Shown one piece after another: positions 1-13,439 of a DNA stretch of 64,000 bases; position 1 is the first letter of the stretch; every line of letters starts with the position of its first letter. The stretch is from Atrichornis clamosus. Its lineage: Eukaryota > Chordata > Aves > Passeriformes > Menuridae. The position numbers and the translations under genes were made by a program. The notes beneath the pieces are model-generated. The model made no database searches, was not told the origin of the DNA, and saw only the letters and a list, made by a program, of their open reading frames with translations. Location: contig WBMZ01011569.1 in NCBI GenBank assembly GCA_013400975.1, forward strand, positions 1 through 64,000, in the 5' to 3' direction.

Positions 1-33
1 GCCGACTGGAGCGGCGAGGCGGGAGCGGGGCGC

Positions 34-41
34 TGACGTCA
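34..41. promoter_or_regulatory. Consensus CRE (TGACGTCA)
   Basis: A perfect 8-bp palindromic cAMP-response element lies inside the CpG island, in a typical proximal-promoter context. CREB/ATF binding is inferred from the motif. Confidence 0.6.
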
Positions 42-164
42 CCGCGAGCGGGAGCCGCGCGTGACCGCCGCGGGCGCGGGGAGCCCGACGGCCGGAGCGA
101 GGGGACGCACCGGAGCCCCCGGGGCGGAAAGCAGCATCGCAGCCGTCGCGACCGCAAAAGGTGC

Positions 165-173
165 GGGGCGGGG
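165..173 (+). promoter_or_regulatory. GC box (GGGGCGGGG)
   Basis: An Sp1-family type GC box in the CpG island. Such motifs are expected by chance in this composition, so it supports the promoter call only weakly. Confidence 0.4.
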
Positions 174-264
174 AAGTGTCCCGGTGGAGGCGTGCCCAGG
201 TTGCGGTCCCGAGCGATTTCGCTTCCACGCCTCCCCGGTTTCTTCCTCACTGGCCCCCTCTACC

Positions 265-455
265 CTGGCCCCTGCACGGAAATTCCCGTTCCGTCCCGTC
301 CCGTACGCTGTCCAGGGAATCCCCTCCTTCCGCGTTTGTGAGTGAGGAGTCTTCCCGGTGTCTTCCCCCCCTGGCCCCTGCACGGAAACTCCCGTTTCGT
401 TTCGTCCCGTCCCGCAGGCTGCCCGGGGAATCTCCTCCTGCGTTTGTGAGTGAGT
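265..455 (+). repeat. Imperfect tandem duplication of about 106 bp in the CpG island
   Basis: The unit beginning CTGGCCCCTGCACGGAAA/T at 265 recurs at 371. Both copies run through a CGTCCCGTCCCG stretch, a CAGGGAAT/CGGGGAAT segment and end in GCGTTTGTGAGTGAG (338 and 446). The copies differ by scattered substitutions and small indels. Confidence 0.75.
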
Positions 456-668
456 GGGTCCCCGCGCCCCGAGCAACCGCAAGAGGCGGCGGCGGCTGGG
501 GACGGTGCGTGCGGGCCGCGCCCCGGAACGTCCTAAACTTCGAGGCCCGGCGCGCTGGCCCGCACTGAGGAGGGTTAATTCTCCCGGCAGCGAAGGCGCG
601 GGCGTTGCGGGGAGCGGCGGAGCACGGCCGGGGCGCGGGGCGGGCCTGGCACCGCCAGGGGGCGCGGC

Positions 669-678
669 GGGGCGGGGC
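669..678 (+). promoter_or_regulatory. GC box (GGGGCGGGGC)
   Basis: Consensus Sp1-type site near the right edge of the CpG island, shortly before composition falls off. Confidence 0.4.
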
Positions 679-739
679 CGTGGATGTTCCTCCGGGCGGT
701 CACCGGGAAAGGGAAAGACCTCAACAGGAATTGCCCTCG

Positions 740-1640
740 GAAAGCCAACAGCTATTACAACTGCAAGAGTCGAGGGAAAAGAGGGGGGTTCCTATGGTTG
801 GATACCATGGGTGGGTTACTATGTTGTCCTGGTTACAGAAGAGCGCTGGTTTAGCACTATGGGAGTGTAAGCAAACTGTATTCTACCCCCCTCTACGTCA
901 TTTCTGATGAACTGTTAATGATGGGTCCTTTGCAGTAGTTGACCGGTTCACACCCAACACCTCAAAGCTGGGTGTTAAGTGAGATAAGGGAGAAGAGGCA
1001 AACTCTGCTGAGGCAGGGTCTTTCTTTGTCCTCACAAATGACTCAGCCGTGATAACTCCCTGCAGGGAAGCACCAGCACAGTCACACCCAAGCTGAGGGG
1101 TCATCTCTGCTAATGGGCCATAAGAGACTCAGTGGCCCTGGCAGAATGGGCAACTGCAATGACTCACAGTTCTCATCATTCCATTGTTAAACTCTCCGCC
1201 CTGGGGGAGGTACCACCTGAACCGGACCATATATCATCTGGGGGTTTGGGGACTTGCGACGTGACTACCCACCACTCAGCAAATCCACGGGAGGACCAGA
1301 ACTTCCAGAGGACCACTGCTTTCAACAAGACTGCAGCCGTCACTTCAGCAGGACTGAACCATCACCCTGACTGACAGGGTGCCAGATTGTATTTGGACTT
1401 TGTGGGTTTAAGCCAGTTTTCTGTGTATCATTGGATTTATTGTAATCTTCCAATTAAATTGGAACTCCAACCTCAAACCTTTCTTACGGTAATTGAGTGG
1501 GGTTCATTTCCACCACTGGGTAACTTTCAAACCAGCACATATGTGCATTGGCACATTGAAAAATGGGAATTTCATTCTCTCACATGTGAGCAGACCCTTT
1601 CCTTTTTTTCAAGACCACCAATCCAGTTGCCCTGAATCTG
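740..1640 (+). mobile_element. LTR-like degenerate repeat (possible ERV solo LTR)
   Basis: The wording of this stretch, with a CAGCAAATCCACGGGAGGACC-like segment, repeated GACTGCAGCC / CTTCAGCAGGACT phrases and GACTTTGTGGGTTTAAG followed by an AT-rich ATTAAA-containing stretch, recalls 3' portions of passerine ERV LTRs from memory. I cannot define the termini or a target-site duplication. No viral coding region is visible. Edges are approximate. Confidence 0.4.
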
Positions 1641-4600
1641 TTCATAATAATTCACAATAATCACAACAGCTCCATCATCTTATATGTCATGTATTTAATT
1701 TGTATCCATTATTATCTAAGTAGCCCCCAATTTTTATTTCTCACCACTGCAGTTTGAAGAGATGTGGAAGTGCTATCCTGTCACAGGTGGGAAGTTAAAG
1801 CCCAGGCAAATTAAATGCCAAGTCTGTAGCCTCACAATACATAGGACAGGTCAAATATATCACCCCAAATCACGTACTGAAGTTCTCTACTCCTCTGACT
1901 GTTAATAGTTTTACATGTAGAAATAAAGAAGTTTAATGTGTTCATTTGTAAGAGACAAATTTAACTCCAAAGCCACAAACATTATCAAAATACATTCATT
2001 TTGAATTTCATTTCTAGATTTTTGTTGCTGTAATTGAAGTTCAATACATGATGTCAGACAGTACATATAAAATGATGGTAAGAGAACCTGAACGTTGACA
2101 CCTGGTTAGCTCATAGCCAACACAAGGAACAGCAGTGGGAATGCAGAAGACAGTAACTTGTTCTTAGGTACAAGAGATATGCTCCCTGTGCATAGCACAC
2201 ATCTGAAACATAACTCCAGTAGCAGAAACTCAAGGAAGATATCACTGAGATTTATTCAGACACTTTGGATCACACCCCACTTCTAACCTTCTGGCTCTTT
2301 GTTTTCAGGAAGTTATCACCTGAAGTCTCTTTTCTTTATTTTCCTTCTCTTGTCCAGAGAAATTTGTTAAACAGGGAGCAATTTCTCATCATGTATCTCT
2401 AAAGTATTTCCTCTTAAACCAGTCTGTCTGAAGTTCTCAGTACAGCCAAGAAACCACGTACCTTCACAAATATTCTAGGTGTGTCTGCAGGCAGCCAAAC
2501 CAGTAAGCCTATGGCTGGAACTGTTAAAAAAATCCAAACAAAAAACCAGACAAATTTAGTCCACTGTTATCTTTGTACATACAGTAGTGTGAAGAGATGA
2601 GTAAAGTACCACTGGTGTCTGGAGAGACTGATGTCAAGTACAAATAAGCTACTAGACAACCAAAAACTAAAGAACAGATTTTAAGAGAAACATTAAACTT
2701 TTCTTCAGCTTTATAATACAGTTCCTCTTTTATAATCTGTTATAAGAATCTAAATATGATCAGTGGATCCCACAGGGCATAGCATGAATAACCTGAAAAC
2801 TATAAAGAGTTATTATAGTAAGGATAGTACATCACTATAAATCATATAACTGTTATAATACTATTGGTGTGAGTAACTTAAAAGTATATCATGTAAGTGT
2901 ATGATCTTATATTATTCCCTACTAATCCACTTTACTTTTGGTTACGTGGGGGTTTGTTTTGATCATTTTTTATATTACCTGATCTTAATATTTTATTCTA
3001 CTTAGAAAAATTGAAATAGTTGACGATTGCTGATTCCATAAATAGAGCATCCTATGAAAATAATGGAGGAGTCAAGGAAATTCATGTCTTCAGTGTTGCT
3101 GGGATGATACCCATCTTCTCTCATCATATTTATAAAGGCACAGCTATTTTGTCTTCTAATGTTTCAGCTTAGAGTAAGTGCATAGTTCTCATGCACTGAG
3201 AGTGATCTACATGGGAAAGAGAAACTAAAAACTAAACCAAGGGGTAGTTGAAAGATGTGCACCAATGAGGCTAAATATGCATTATTATCATTCCAGAGAA
3301 GTACCTTGTATTTTCTCATTCTTAAATTGCACTGAGGTGTGAGGACTGGAACAATGCCCAAGTATGAGAACAGAGGCAGTTTTAGTATCTGAAATTTATG
3401 TACACAATATCTATCAGATTAAATGACAAAAAGAAGCATCAGGGCTGTATGTGGTATGTGGTAAGCTGACATTTGAATGACATCAGTGACTCTCTGAAAA
3501 TTTTGCAGTGGAAAGCAGGACATAATTTCCTTGCTTTCTTTTGTGGTTATTACTTTCTTATTGTTAGCTGTTGCTAATTACCAGATACCTACATAACTGG
3601 TTTGAATATCTGCAACCTAATTTTAGGAATGAGGGATATAGTTGCAGTAATTATAGCATAAACTATGAACAAACTAGAGATTCCAGAATAGCTGTAATGC
3701 GTAACACAATGATTGCTTTAAAACATCACAGCTTTCAGTTTTCAGCAGTATAATTGAAGTCAAATGCCACAGGATGCAAACAATGATTACTCCCCTCCAC
3801 CCACTCAGCTTTCTGCCTTGTAGATCTTTATTAGACATCTCAAGAAAAAAAGTTTTATGATTAAATCTTTGTACTCAAAAAAAACCCCCGAAGCAAACCA
3901 CACACAAAACCAACATAGACTAATCTGTAGGAAGTTAAGGAACCGGAAATGGCACCTATTCCTCTGTAGATGTGGTAGAATGTGTGGATGATACAGAAGT
4001 GAGCTTCAAAGTAAGCTTCAGCATTACTGGAACAAAGCAACTGCAACTACAACACAATAGCAACAACATAAGTCTGAATTTGTGGTGAACATGCCGTATT
4101 CCCTGGTTCTTCTTCAAGTATTTGTTCAATAATTCCCTTAAGTAACATTCACCAAACATTACATTTTTGTCCTGGCTGCCACCAAACTGTTTCTTTCTTC
4201 TTTCTGAAGAACAGAGTGAATTTAGCTGAAACTTGGTCCTTTTTGATAGCTGAACATAGCACTTGAACAATTCCAATATCCTAACAGTTTGAGAGGATTT
4301 TGAGAATTCAGTTTGAGTATTGTTATTTCCTTCTTTCCTGCTTTTGATTAATATACTTAACTTCCTCCTTCTTTGATACTGTTAATTGTTTCAATCTATT
4401 GAACAAAGACAAGGAATTTAGCATTTGCTAGGACAAGTGGAACCATCAGTGCCACCATCATTACTGGAACCATCAACAAGAATCGTGGCTGAATACCAAC
4501 CACAGGCTTTAAAAACTATCTGTAGTTGAACATGCTGATGGATACATTTAGTCCCTTTATTCTTCTAGTATGAATTATCTCCTACAACTCCATGATTTTG

Positions 4601-7600
4601 TAATCTGCTGTCAAAACACGCAAATACTGATGAAGCTCTATTTTTGTGACAGTAAAGTGTAAAGGAGGTGTCAGAGTCGGAGGTTAGACATAAAGAAAAA
4701 TTTCCACTCCTTCAGGTTTTCACTTTAAACACTATTTTTCAAGGACTAATGTCTGCAGTCTCACAGGTGTCAAGGATGATACATTCTTCAGTAAAAAGTA
4801 TCTAGGCCTTCTGTGTTTAAAAGACTTTGAAACCTATCCTCACTTCTGCATGAGAAGAGAGCACCTTGTTATAAGGCTCCAGAAAATCTTGTCACCATGG
4901 CATAAGCATGAGGAAGGTAAGTGAGTCATCAGTGCAGAGACAGCTAATAATTTCACCCTTTCTGCACCATGACAAAATTAATAATGCATTTGTTTGTATA
5001 CCTCTCTCCTGTTTCTATGCAGAATAAAATCACAAAGTATAAATACCACTTCCCCTCTTCAAACACACAGAGGACAGTTATCCAAAAATATCCTCATCTC
5101 ACTATATTATATTTATATACACTAGAACTGTCTGTGTTATGTATCAAATTATCCTTAGCTTTAGATAAATTTCTTGGATTATTTCAAATTTTCTTCCAGT
5201 TTGATTCAGGCCAGAAGAGAGACATCAGCAGCACAACCATAAGGCTCCTTCCTTCCACATCCTAACAAAAGTTTTCTTCCATAGAATCAGCACAGCCATT
5301 CCAGGTTAAGTAGCATCAGTTCCTGACACAATTTTCAGTTAGTTCAAGAACTCTTCAAAATGGGAAAGACCCCTGAAACACTCTCAGAGTTATACAGGAG
5401 ATGTCGTGGAATCCATTTCACATCTTACAGCTAGTACTGCATAGTAAGGTCTCTAAACCTATGAACAGAGGAATTTTAGATCTACTGAGCACTGTTTCTG
5501 ACTCTCAGAGCGAAGCATGTAGTGTGGAACTCAAGTTCTAAAAGTGCAACTTGGGATATTTTTAGTACTGGTTTTTAACAGTTAACAAAGTCAGATTAAA
5601 GTTCACGTCAAGTTTCATTTTACAGGACAAGGAAATAAACTGATTTGATTTTTTGGGTGAAAAAGTATTTTTCATGCACCTTCAACTGCACATTGACCAG
5701 ACAGTTTTAATTTCTGGACAGGCTGCCAGGAAAACGTAAGGATGCATTTAAAGTAATTTTTTCTAGAAAGATGATTCATGACTGGCTCATGGCAGCAGGT
5801 AATTGCAGGTGCTGCTAAAGTAAGAGTGTTTAGTATGCCAGAAAGGATGGTAACAAGAAGATCATCTCCATACAATTTATTTCAAAAATTCTAAATAACA
5901 ATTTTCTTTTCAATGAACATAAGATCAGACAGCCCCAAAATGAAACCTCAACATGTTTGTCACAAGATCAGCTGGATGCTTCAGGAAGGTATTTTATTAT
6001 GAGAAGAGGAAGAGGAGAATCTACTTCTTGCTCTTCAGTCACCCCCCACGTTCTTGGATTACTCTTGATGATTGGAATTATTTTTTCCTTACCTACCATG
6101 CCCATTCACCTCTAGGCCTTTCATATTTCTAAGAAATATTAGCTGATTTGCAGAAGATATTTGACTGTTACAAATCTTTTAGAAATAATACATTAAACAG
6201 TTTCTTTCTCTGCCTAGTATCTTTTCCCTCAGTGTGCTTCCGGAATATTCATAAAATCACTGTCACCATTAGCAACACATCTTTGGAGGCCAGGTCTTCA
6301 TATGTAAAAGTTTCTTTGTGAATCTGGCTAATGCAGAAGAAATTAGCACACTTAGCCTCTACAGCTAATAGGTATGTTATCCTCCTCCATCACCCAGGTA
6401 GTGGCTTCATTACTGATGCACGTGACTTCATGTATTTCCTGATAACCTCAAGGAGACATTGGGTCACAGGCATGGAAGAAATCAGTAACTCAGCCAAAAT
6501 AGACACAGATTTAATCTTTGAGAGTAGACTCCAACACAGACTTCATGAGGGAGCACAATTGCTGATCTATTACCTACCTGTAAATATTCAGACAAATGTA
6601 TATGCAGTGAAGGTGATGACCTGGACTAATCTGGGTAAGTGTTGGATCTACTGCCTGTCAATAGTCACACACCTGAACTCACATAAACAGGTACTCTGGA
6701 TGATATATCAGGGTCACGTATCATTTCATTTTCCCAGAAGGATGCCCATGGAGTCAGGGTAACACTATGTATTCTAATTAGCCAGCAAGAAAAAACCCAA
6801 ACCCTTCTGTCAATTGCTTTTTAACAGTTTATTTCACAATTTTCTCAGTGTAAGCCAAGATAGTGGAATTTCAAAAAACTTGTCAGCATATGTGTCCATA
6901 ACCTTTCTATGGCTTCCTCATTTTGAAAAGAAGTGGTGGGTGTTTCTGTATTCCTTCAAAGATCGATGAAATCCCAGCATGTTGCCAGGTCCCTCCATGT
7001 ACTATTTTTCATGCAGTCACACTTACAGTGAAGCTTTGCCCCAAATTAATTTTGAAAGCTGTGTTTGATTTACTTTATTCACTTCTTGATTATTTTTTTT
7101 CCCAAGATTATACTTGTTTTGTGGAATAAACCAACAAATGCCCTTTGGGCAAAAAGAGAACATGGTTCTATTTTCAGTGAGGAAAAACTTCATGGCTCCT
7201 TAAGACTCTGTCATATTTGATAACTCAGTGTTAGACACAGAACCAGAAAGCGCAAGACTCTCCCACACAATGAGTTTCTATCATCTGGGTTCTGGAAAGA
7301 GGAGGGATTGTGTCTGGAAAGATCTGTGAAATCATGAGAGGATATAACACATTCTGTTTCCCAGCTGAAAGACTTTCTGAGTTGATAACAGATCTTACCA
7401 GTACTATCTGTGATGTTGGGTTGGCTTCCACAATTGATTTTAGGTCTCCACCTACAAGAACTCAAGCAACAATCACTGAAATACTAGGAATATCATTAAA
7501 CACCTCCACTCCCACAATTATCAATCATTATTCCTCAATAGGAGCTGCAAGGTTGGATGCTCAGTCTGGCAAAGCAGACTTTAATCCATTAAATCACTTT

Positions 7601-9262
7601 GGCTTTCACCTTCAGGAAAGGCCTTTAGCAGGGGCTTTTTGTTCAGATACTCAAAGGAAGTTTATCATTTTAGAGTAAATGCAATTTTCTGAGCTACTCA
7701 GTGTGATTGGGTTCCACAGAGCCCACAGTTTTCTGCCAGTGTGCAGACACCAGGTTTCTGGGCAGGGAAGGAGCTGTGCAGTGGTCTGGGTTGCTCTGCC
7801 CTCTGCGCGGGGTGGGAGCCTGGCTATCGCCTGCACAGCTGGGACATCTCTGCAGCAAAAGGGAGGTCCTTGTGCACAACATATTTTGAAGAAATACAAT
7901 TACTGCTGGATGTGGTCTTCTTTTCCTGCCCATTTACCAGAAGAAACTCCAAATTGACTACACAACTCTCTGCAAAGCTGATTTTAGTAACTCATGACTC
8001 ATTTATATCTATGAATTAAATTTTCCAACTTTACAGCATTTATTTTGATTGCATTTTATAATGACAGCTGCCATCCTAGTTACCAAACACTAATTTGTGA
8101 TATAGGTTGATTTCACCTTATTAATGAACTATCAAAAAGGCAGTGTAACTTATAGTAATGACATTTAGCAAGTTACTAAAATATCTAGAGAAGAAATGAG
8201 ACCTAATAGAGTTGCTTATTTTCCTTTCAAGGAAACAGAAAAGAACCTCAAATGGGAAAGTGAATTTTTAAGAATATTTCTTCTTTTTCCATCCTCATGT
8301 GTTCCCTCATTCATGAATTTTAATTTTATATTATTTTTCTTTCCATTAAAATACCTTAAACAGTTGACAGCATGCAGATTGTCTTTCAGGAACAGTGTCC
8401 ATCAGATTTTCCTCATTTCATGGCAACATTCATGTAATTAAGATTTTAATGAGGCTGAAAATTTGCAGCCCACATAATGTAATGAGTTTGACTATCTTCC
8501 AGAACCACTGTGGCACTCATGCAGGAATGCATTTAACCGTATGTTTGAATTCATAACTGTGTTGTTGGGCAGCAGCTGTCTGCCTCTTAAGCGAGGTGTA
8601 AAGCTCACACTTAACATTTGCTGAGTTTGGAGGATTTATTGCACTATTGCTTTGTCTGTGTGAGAAGTACAAGTACAATATTGCCATTTTCTCACGTCAC
8701 ATTCTGCTCTCTCAGTGTGCTTACTCATATCCACAAATTATTCAAATGAGACCTGATCCATTACTTATTTTCAGTTTCAAAATACCGCTAAGGATTGCAC
8801 AATATTTCTCAAATTAGAGGTAAATTAGATTCTGTTACTTAACAGATTTTGAAAAGTTAAACTGTATCAGCACCATGGACTGAGCTGTACTGATGGCTGT
8901 CAGGATTCCTAGTTCTGTATCTGTGGTAAATGGGAACCTTTCATTTCCTCTTCTTTTCAGAAAGGTTTTGCACCCTGATAAAAACAGTATTTGTTTTCCT
9001 AAAGTGACTTCATACACATTATTTATTGAACTGTGAAATAAACATTCTTCGTCAAAAATAAAGAATTGATTTGTTTGGGGCCATTGCCAGGTACCAGCAG
9101 CATACATTCCAGAGTCACAGTAGCAAAAAGTCTATGAAAATTATTCTACTATTTAGGTAAACATAGTACAGTTGTCTTCAAGTTATTCTGCAAAAAAGAT
9201 GCTGGCTAGCTGCCAGCACAACCAGCATTTGTCCCAGATGGGAAAGTAACTTCATAAACACC
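1641..9262. other. AT-rich non-coding stretch
   Basis: No exon chain, RNA gene or dated repeat is supportable here. The longest reading frame (143 codons near 6331-6762) has no recognisable motif or splice context. A short CR1-like phrase (AGGTTAGACATAAAGAAAAA) near 4680-4700 hints at an old LINE remnant. Confidence 0.6.
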
Positions 9263-9336
9263 TTATTTATTTATTTACTCATTTATCTATTTATTTATCT
9301 ATTTATTTATCTATTTATTTATCTATTTATTTATTT
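9263..9336 (+). repeat. TTTA/TCTA microsatellite with 12-bp higher-order period
   Basis: A run of TTTA tetranucleotides is interrupted regularly by TCTA so that the 12-mer ATTTATTTATCT repeats about four times. Simple-sequence DNA, not coding. Confidence 0.9.
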
Positions 9337-10832
9337 GTTGGCTGGAAAAATAAGTAAAAAGAAAACAAACCATGAAAGAATTCTAAAGCAAATTTAAAGA
9401 AAAAGTAAGTGGCAGATTTTAAAACTGTCACATGGACTGCAATTCTGAATGTACTTCAGAGATAAACACAAAGCTCCCTGATATAAGAAAAATATATTTT
9501 ATTTTAATAGTGTTTCCCTATTTCATATTTATATATTTGATTTAGAATTTAACTATAAACACACACACAAAATTAAATTTGCTAGTTCAGTAGCTTTTAA
9601 AATGGCAAATTAATCTACTTTGCATGACTAAGAGAAAAATTAGAATGTTTCTTAAACATATTGGATTTTAAACAACCTAGGCCAAATTCATCCTTATAGG
9701 AACTCAGCAGAACTGAAATGATCAATGAACTAATTAACCCTCTTGAATTTAACAGATAATTCAGTACAAATTAATATTACACTTTAAATATTAACTTCAG
9801 GTCCTTAATTATTTACAGTTTTAGTGTATCTTTTCATAGTGATATAATTAGCATAGCTATGTAGGGATATATAGTAATTTTAGAAAATGTTTGATTGCAA
9901 GATATATTTTCAGTCCGGTTTGTGTGTTTCCCAAGAAGCATAAATAAACCTTTGAAAGGGCAAGGCACTAAAAAATCTTGTACTTTTAAACATTTCTACT
10001 TCTTAAAAGACTTTTGGAAAAATATTATGCATGCTTCAGTATTAATCTATAGAAAGAAGAATCTTGGGCTCCTAACACAAGGATAAATTCCTTACACGTA
10101 ATTGCTAATTCTACATAATTGCTACACATAATACTAATCCTAACACTCAGTCCAGTTTTAGCCTTGCAGCATGCCTAATTCCAAGAACCAGCCCTAATTC
10201 ATACAAAATAAAATCCTCTGCTCCCTGGCACCTGGTAGAAGCAGACTCCCAACACAGAAATTCTTCTCCGTGCCACTTAATCCCAAGAACTGGATGATGC
10301 ACTGCTTGTCAGAAAGAGTCACTATCAGCTATAGCTGAGAACTCAGCTTTCTTTTTGTGGCTTCGTCAGTAACCTGGAGTTCACCTTCTGTAAGGCAAAC
10401 CTTTGCCTTGGCTTAGCATTGGCTGAGAAGCCAGTCACAACGCAGAAGCTCGGTATGGCAAGGAAAGTTTAGGAGACATGCTTCAAAGCCTACTTTATCA
10501 TCCCTTTTCAAATTACAAACATGTTTTAGCTAGTTATTCTATGATTCTAACATCTCTATTTAGGTTTGTCTAACAATCCTTCCAGGTAGAAAATCCTAAC
10601 AGGGAAAATTAGTTATTCTTCATTATTATCTAAAGCTTAGGTTTTATGCAGCTTTTCAAACTCTCTAGCTTTCATTTTACTTATTGCTGTAGATGTTTGT
10701 CAAATTATAAATCTAACATGAACCTTAATTACAGCTTTGCATCATGTGGCCATCTCAGAATGGCATCTAACTTAGCAGAAAAAGCACTGTTTCACATTAT
10801 CCAAAACATGGAACCCTCCTGGTTTTTATCAA
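9337..10832. other. AT-rich non-coding stretch
   Basis: No supportable feature. There are short A/T homopolymers and a (CA)n-like tract of about 12 bp near 9560. Confidence 0.6.
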
Positions 10833-11035
10833 AGAATGTTGGGATCATTGAGGTTGAAAGTGACCTCCATGTTTCATCTAGTCCTGCTGCTCTGAGCATG
10901 GCCATTGTCAAAGCTACGTCAAGTTGCTTGTGGTCTTGTTCAGCTGAGGTTTAAAACTCTGCAAGGCAGAGATTTTGCAGCTTTGCCAGGTGGTCCTTTC
11001 CAGCATCTAAACACTTACTAAACTTTGCATCCAGT
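10833..11035 (-). mobile_element. Old CR1 LINE 3' fragment
   Basis: Phrases GAATGTTGGGATCATTGAGG, CAGCTGAGGTTTAAAACTCTGC and CAAGGCAGAGATTTTGCAG followed by GGTGGTCCTTTCCAG align by eye with the reverse-complement CR1 3' region (CAGCTGGGTTTTGAATATCT, CAAGGATGGAGATTCCACAA). Strong divergence indicates an ancient copy. Confidence 0.6.
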
Positions 11036-13439
11036 TAGGATTTCCCTTGCTGCAGCTTGTGACTGTTGCCTTTTGTCGTTTCCGTTGTGCGCCTCCGAGG
11101 CGGCTCTCTCAGCCATCACCAGATAGCTCCAGCCGGGTAGTAGAAGGCACGAGTTAGGCTACTCATCTTTCCCCAGGCTGCAAACGGACAGCTCCCTCTG
11201 CTATTCTTGCTCATTATATTCTAATTATCAGCCCCCTAATCATCTTAACCATCTTGCACTGACGTGTCTCTGCACTTGAATGTCTTAATAGCAGGGGTCC
11301 CAATGCTGTTCAAGGGTGTTGACCTGGGGGGAAAAAATCCCTGCTGGCTCTGCTGTCACAACGCCGGATGCTGTTAACCTTCACAGCGCCGGGGTGACCT
11401 CTCTGCTCGTTCCTGTTCAGCTTGTTGTCTGCCAGGAGCTTTGCTGCAGAGCTGCCGTCCGGCCCCCAGGCCCCTCCTTTAGCCGTGTCTGGGCGCACGC
11501 ACCCCAAGCGCAGGGCTGTGCGCAGGTCTGCAGAGGAACCCACGGAGCTGGTTGGGGTAGTTTTGTGTCTGAGCATAGCTTTTCACAGCACAACAGCGAA
11601 GTAGGATGGTAAAGCAATAAACACTAGTTTACAAAAATTGGCTCAATTTGGTTTTTAAAAATAAATTTTATTTCATTCAGAAGTCCAAACCATAGGTAGG
11701 ATGTAGTGTTGGTCTTAATATCAGCCTTGGTGCAATTTCCCAACCAGTCTGTGAATTGAATATACTAAAAGAGTCTCTCAGGTTGTAGAAGCCAAGCCAT
11801 AATCACCTTCTGCGCCATTGACTTATGTCTGCCCCACAGCCCTTGGTTTTCCTAAAAAGTAAATACAGCACAAGAGTCTGTTTTGAATTACTCTCCAAAA
11901 TTTAAAATATGCTTTTTCTTTTATAGTTTGCTTTCCAAAATAAGCTTCTTACAGACATTTGCTATCTAAATCAAATTAAATAAATTGAATCTTCTTTTGT
12001 TGTAAAGGAAGATGGATAGGGTGAGAAATGCTAATACTAACACATATTGCTTCTCCATCAAAGGCTTTTATTCCCAGTATACTTTCTGAGAAATTGCATC
12101 TGCAATGCAAATGAAAAATAGTAGTAATTCTACTAAATAAATAGATGATATACAACTTTATTTATAAACTCTCATTTTTTTGGTGTTTAAAACATTTCTA
12201 AATACTCTTTGCAGAGAGAGGCCTTTGAAACATAAATATCTCATTTTAGAGCTGCATAATTGTTCAAATTTTAACTAATCATGCCCTATTTCTTTAGTCC
12301 TTTTTCTTTTTGATATCAATGGAATTCATATACTTTATTTACAATCACAGAGAAAGAAATACTTTCATGATCTGTTTGTCATATTGAGAAATAGCTCAGA
12401 TATGTAAAAAAGGTATTGCAATATAAAGGGACAGCTTTAATTTTATAAGCAACATTATTACTGCAGACTTTAGAATTGCAGAAGTTATTTAGCTAAATAT
12501 GTGGAACTATGCAGAAAAAATTCTATTTTTTAAACATTATTTTCTTTGAATAAATAAAGTTTAAAATTGATAGAATTAAGCTATGATGTGATAATTGTTT
12601 ACATCGCCACTGCTGCATACTATGGTGATTATATGAAAGTGAATTCTGAGACCAATATTGCATTCAAAATCATGTTATGGCAGGAAAGAAAACACACCTT
12701 ATACAGAAGCCAAGAATTTATTTTTAGTCTAATGAAAATCTCAAGACTAATTACAACACTACAGACAGTAATTAGGATTAGTCTAGTCACAATAATACTA
12801 CCTGCCACAGTACAAATTACCTGATCAATGCATCCCAAGCCCCCTCTTTTCACCCTCTGCTCCCACACTCCCATCCTGTGTCCCTCCTTGAAAGGCCTCT
12901 GCTATCACATTATGACAATGCTCCTCTGCACTGCACCATTCTGTGAGGGTCACAAACACATCATTATACATAGAATAACTACCTGCTGCTTCTATCTGTA
13001 GAAAAATTCTAATTCTCTCTCTTTTCCAAGTGTCTGTGCTCCATTAAAGAAGTTTGGGCTTCTAACATAGGCTTTAAAATTATTCTTAAAGGGAAAACCC
13101 AAAAAATACGGACACTTCAAGATGTAACTTGCAGGAACTTTGGTACTTCCAGGCTTGGTACTTCAAATTCTGTTCTGACCAAAGTAATGCAATTAATGTG
13201 AAACAGCTAAATCACAGCAGAGAGCTGAAGAATAGTCTCACACAGTTATTATTAAGAGTTCTCTGAATTCCCTTTGTGCTCTGCACTGTCTTAACACTGG
13301 GATTGTTCCTGCCTCAAAGAGATTAAATTAGGCTAAGGTTCAACATGTGAATTTTAAAGATAACTGCAGAGGATGGGTAACAGAGAGCACACAGAAAACA
13401 AATAATACCACATAATTACTTCTATTGATAAAATCTGTA
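11036..13439. other. Non-coding stretch with a moderately GC-rich patch
   Basis: The region is AT-rich except for a GC- and CpG-richer patch at about 11330-11560. The reading frames there overlap on both strands and have no recognisable protein. I see no exon. Confidence 0.5.

Larger units (their letters stand above)
1..700. promoter_or_regulatory. CpG island / likely promoter of an unidentified gene
   Basis: About 700 bp are strongly GC- and CpG-rich, then composition falls abruptly to the AT-rich background. The island holds a perfect CRE palindrome, GC boxes and splice-donor-like GTGAGT sites. I recognise no conserved protein in any frame, so it is best read as a promoter and 5' UTR. Direction and gene identity cannot be told from this window. 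The GH31 gene ends 25 kb away and is not driven from here. Confidence 0.7.

Noticed and set aside
61..870. Overlapping GC-rich frames in the CpG island as protein-coding
   Set aside because: Arg/Pro/Gly/Ala-rich in all frames on both strands, as expected from base composition; no known protein.
6331..6762. 143-codon plus-strand frame
   Set aside because: No recognisable domain and no promoter or splice context; consistent with chance.
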